The notes under the pieces are model-generated. The model ran no database searches and was not told the DNA's origin. It was given only the letters and a program-made list of their open reading frames with translations. 6,864 bases of DNA from contig JAKEIB010000122.1 in the NCBI GenBank assembly GCA_022614705.1, positions 1-6,864 of the forward strand, read 5' to 3'. The translations under genes and the position numbers were made by a program. Source of the stretch: Planctomycetota bacterium. GTDB taxonomy: Bacteria; Planctomycetota; Planctomycetia; Pirellulales; Lacipirellulaceae. The first letter of the stretch is position 1. Each line of letters opens with the position of its first letter. Below, piece after piece: positions 6,527 through 6,864 of this stretch.

Positions 6527-6569
6527 AGGTGACAGGTGTCGGATTTCTGACACCGGACACTTGACACCT
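6527..6569. repeat. Imperfect hairpin just after the PEP-CTERM stop codon
   Basis: AGGTGACAGGTGTC (6527-6540) pairs with GACACTTGACACCT (6556-6569) at 12 of 14 positions, plus one G-T pair. An alternative inner stem GGTGTC/GACACC (6535-6540, 6549-6554) competes with it. It begins six bases after the stop codon but has no T-run, so it is more likely an mRNA-protecting or repeat-derived structure than the main terminator. Confidence 0.5.
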
Positions 6570-6587
6570 ACTTTGCTCGAAAGACAC

Positions 6588-6625
6588 CAGCCCAAGGCTT
6601 CGAAAGATGCCTTGGGCTGACTTTT
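6588..6625 (+). terminator. Probable rho-independent terminator of the PEP-CTERM gene
   Basis: CAGCCCAAGGC (6588-6598) and GCCTTGGGCTG (6609-6619) form a perfect 11-bp stem with a 10-base loop, followed by ACTTTT. It lies 68 bases after the stop codon. The T-run is short, so termination may be partial. The next repeat begins immediately after. Confidence 0.65.
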
Positions 6626-6703
6626 GTAGTCGTCTCGCTCCGCGAGACGCAATTTCCTCTCGCGGAGTGAGAGGACCACTCTTTCTTATCGTGCAAACTG
6701 TAC
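6623..6703. repeat. Two-hairpin REP-like element, copy 2
   Basis: This block matches 2170-2250 at 75 of 81 positions in the same orientation and without gaps. The first hairpin is unchanged. In the second, one C-to-T change (6668) turns a G-C pair into a possible G-T pair. Most differences lie in the right-hand part after the hairpins. Homology ends at CAAACTGTAC and lacks the CACTACC seen at the other two sites. Confidence 0.85.
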
Positions 6704-6732
6704 TTGGGCTATTTGTTTTTGACTCGCCGCAG

Positions 6733-6795
6733 CGGCAGCGGCATAATGCTTGGGCTTTCTGGAGGCCCAACCATGAATTCGCGCATCCGCTGCCG
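6733..6795. repeat. Nested inverted repeat
   Basis: CGGCAGCGG (6733-6741) is perfectly matched by CCGCTGCCG (6787-6795). Within the loop, TTGGGC (6750-6755) pairs with GCCCAA (6765-6770). The nested layout suggests another palindromic intergenic element or a cruciform-capable site. No second copy is in the window. Confidence 0.45.
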
Positions 6796-6829
6796 TTTCA
6801 TTTGCGTACAACCAATTTCAAAACCGTGC

Positions 6830-6864
6830 TGTCATCCTGAGGGAGGCTCGGCGACCGAAGGATC
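6830..6864. repeat. Start of a palindromic intergenic repeat, cut by the window edge
   Basis: The stretch beginning TGTCATCCTGAGGGAGG and ending CGAAGGATC has the form of hairpin repeats that are widespread between bacterial genes. ATCCT (6834-6838) pairs with AGGAT (6859-6863). It resembles the start of the central hairpin at 4291 (TGTCAT then CC-G-AG). Its full extent cannot be seen. Confidence 0.4.

Larger units (their letters stand above)
6521..6864. other. Intergenic region downstream of the PEP-CTERM gene, filled with palindromic repeats
   Basis: The stretch from the stop codon to the window edge contains, in order, an imperfect hairpin, a strong hairpin with a short T-run, the second copy of the two-hairpin element, a nested inverted repeat and the start of another hairpin-type repeat. 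The open frames that cross it translate the palindromes and resemble no protein family. I see no gene here. Confidence 0.75.

Noticed and set aside
6278..6679. Minus-strand frame containing a SLRERKLRLAERDDY-type peptide
   Set aside because: The peptide is a translation of the REP-like hairpins, and the rest is antisense to the dockerin/PEP-CTERM end of a well-supported gene.

Overview
The window looks like chromosomal DNA from a planctomycete, most likely of the Pirellulales. It carries a pseudopilin-like protein of the DUF1559 / H-X9-DG family, single type I dockerin repeats on secreted proteins, a PEP-CTERM sorting tail and many small palindromic intergenic repeats. This combination is typical of that group. 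The taxon is inferred from gene content only. I see no rRNA, tRNA, CRISPR array, transposase or phage gene.

From the left edge to 2079, on the minus strand, lies most of a large secreted protein: signal peptide, endonuclease/exonuclease/phosphatase (EEP) domain with its catalytic motifs, an Ig-like segment, a beta-sandwich-like domain and the start of a dockerin repeat that is cut by the edge. From 4052 down to 2344, also on the minus strand, is a two-gene operon. It encodes a DUF1559 pseudopilin-like protein and a small TPR lipoprotein whose start codon overlaps the upstream stop (TGATG). From 4616 to 6520 on the plus strand is a secreted protein with a beta-sandwich-like domain, a probable beta-propeller, a dockerin repeat and a complete PEP-CTERM anchor. 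It has a strong ribosome binding site and a hairpin terminator downstream.

The spaces between the genes are full of small repeats. A two-hairpin REP-like element occurs twice (2170-2250 and 6623-6703). A second element with inverted ends (4259-4371) shares its right-hand end with the first. An 85-base element lies in the probable leader of the DUF1559 mRNA. A 112-base element-like block lies inside the 5' coding region of the DUF1559 gene, just before its prepilin motif. The plus-strand gene is preceded by a 10-base inverted repeat spanning 52 bases that may be an operator.

All four products are predicted to be exported or envelope-bound, so the window is a cell-surface and secretion neighbourhood, but nothing ties the genes into one pathway. 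The most notable protein observation is that the nuclease and the PEP-CTERM protein share a domain of about 170 residues with almost identical landmark spacing. I did not find a convincing new defence or mobile system.
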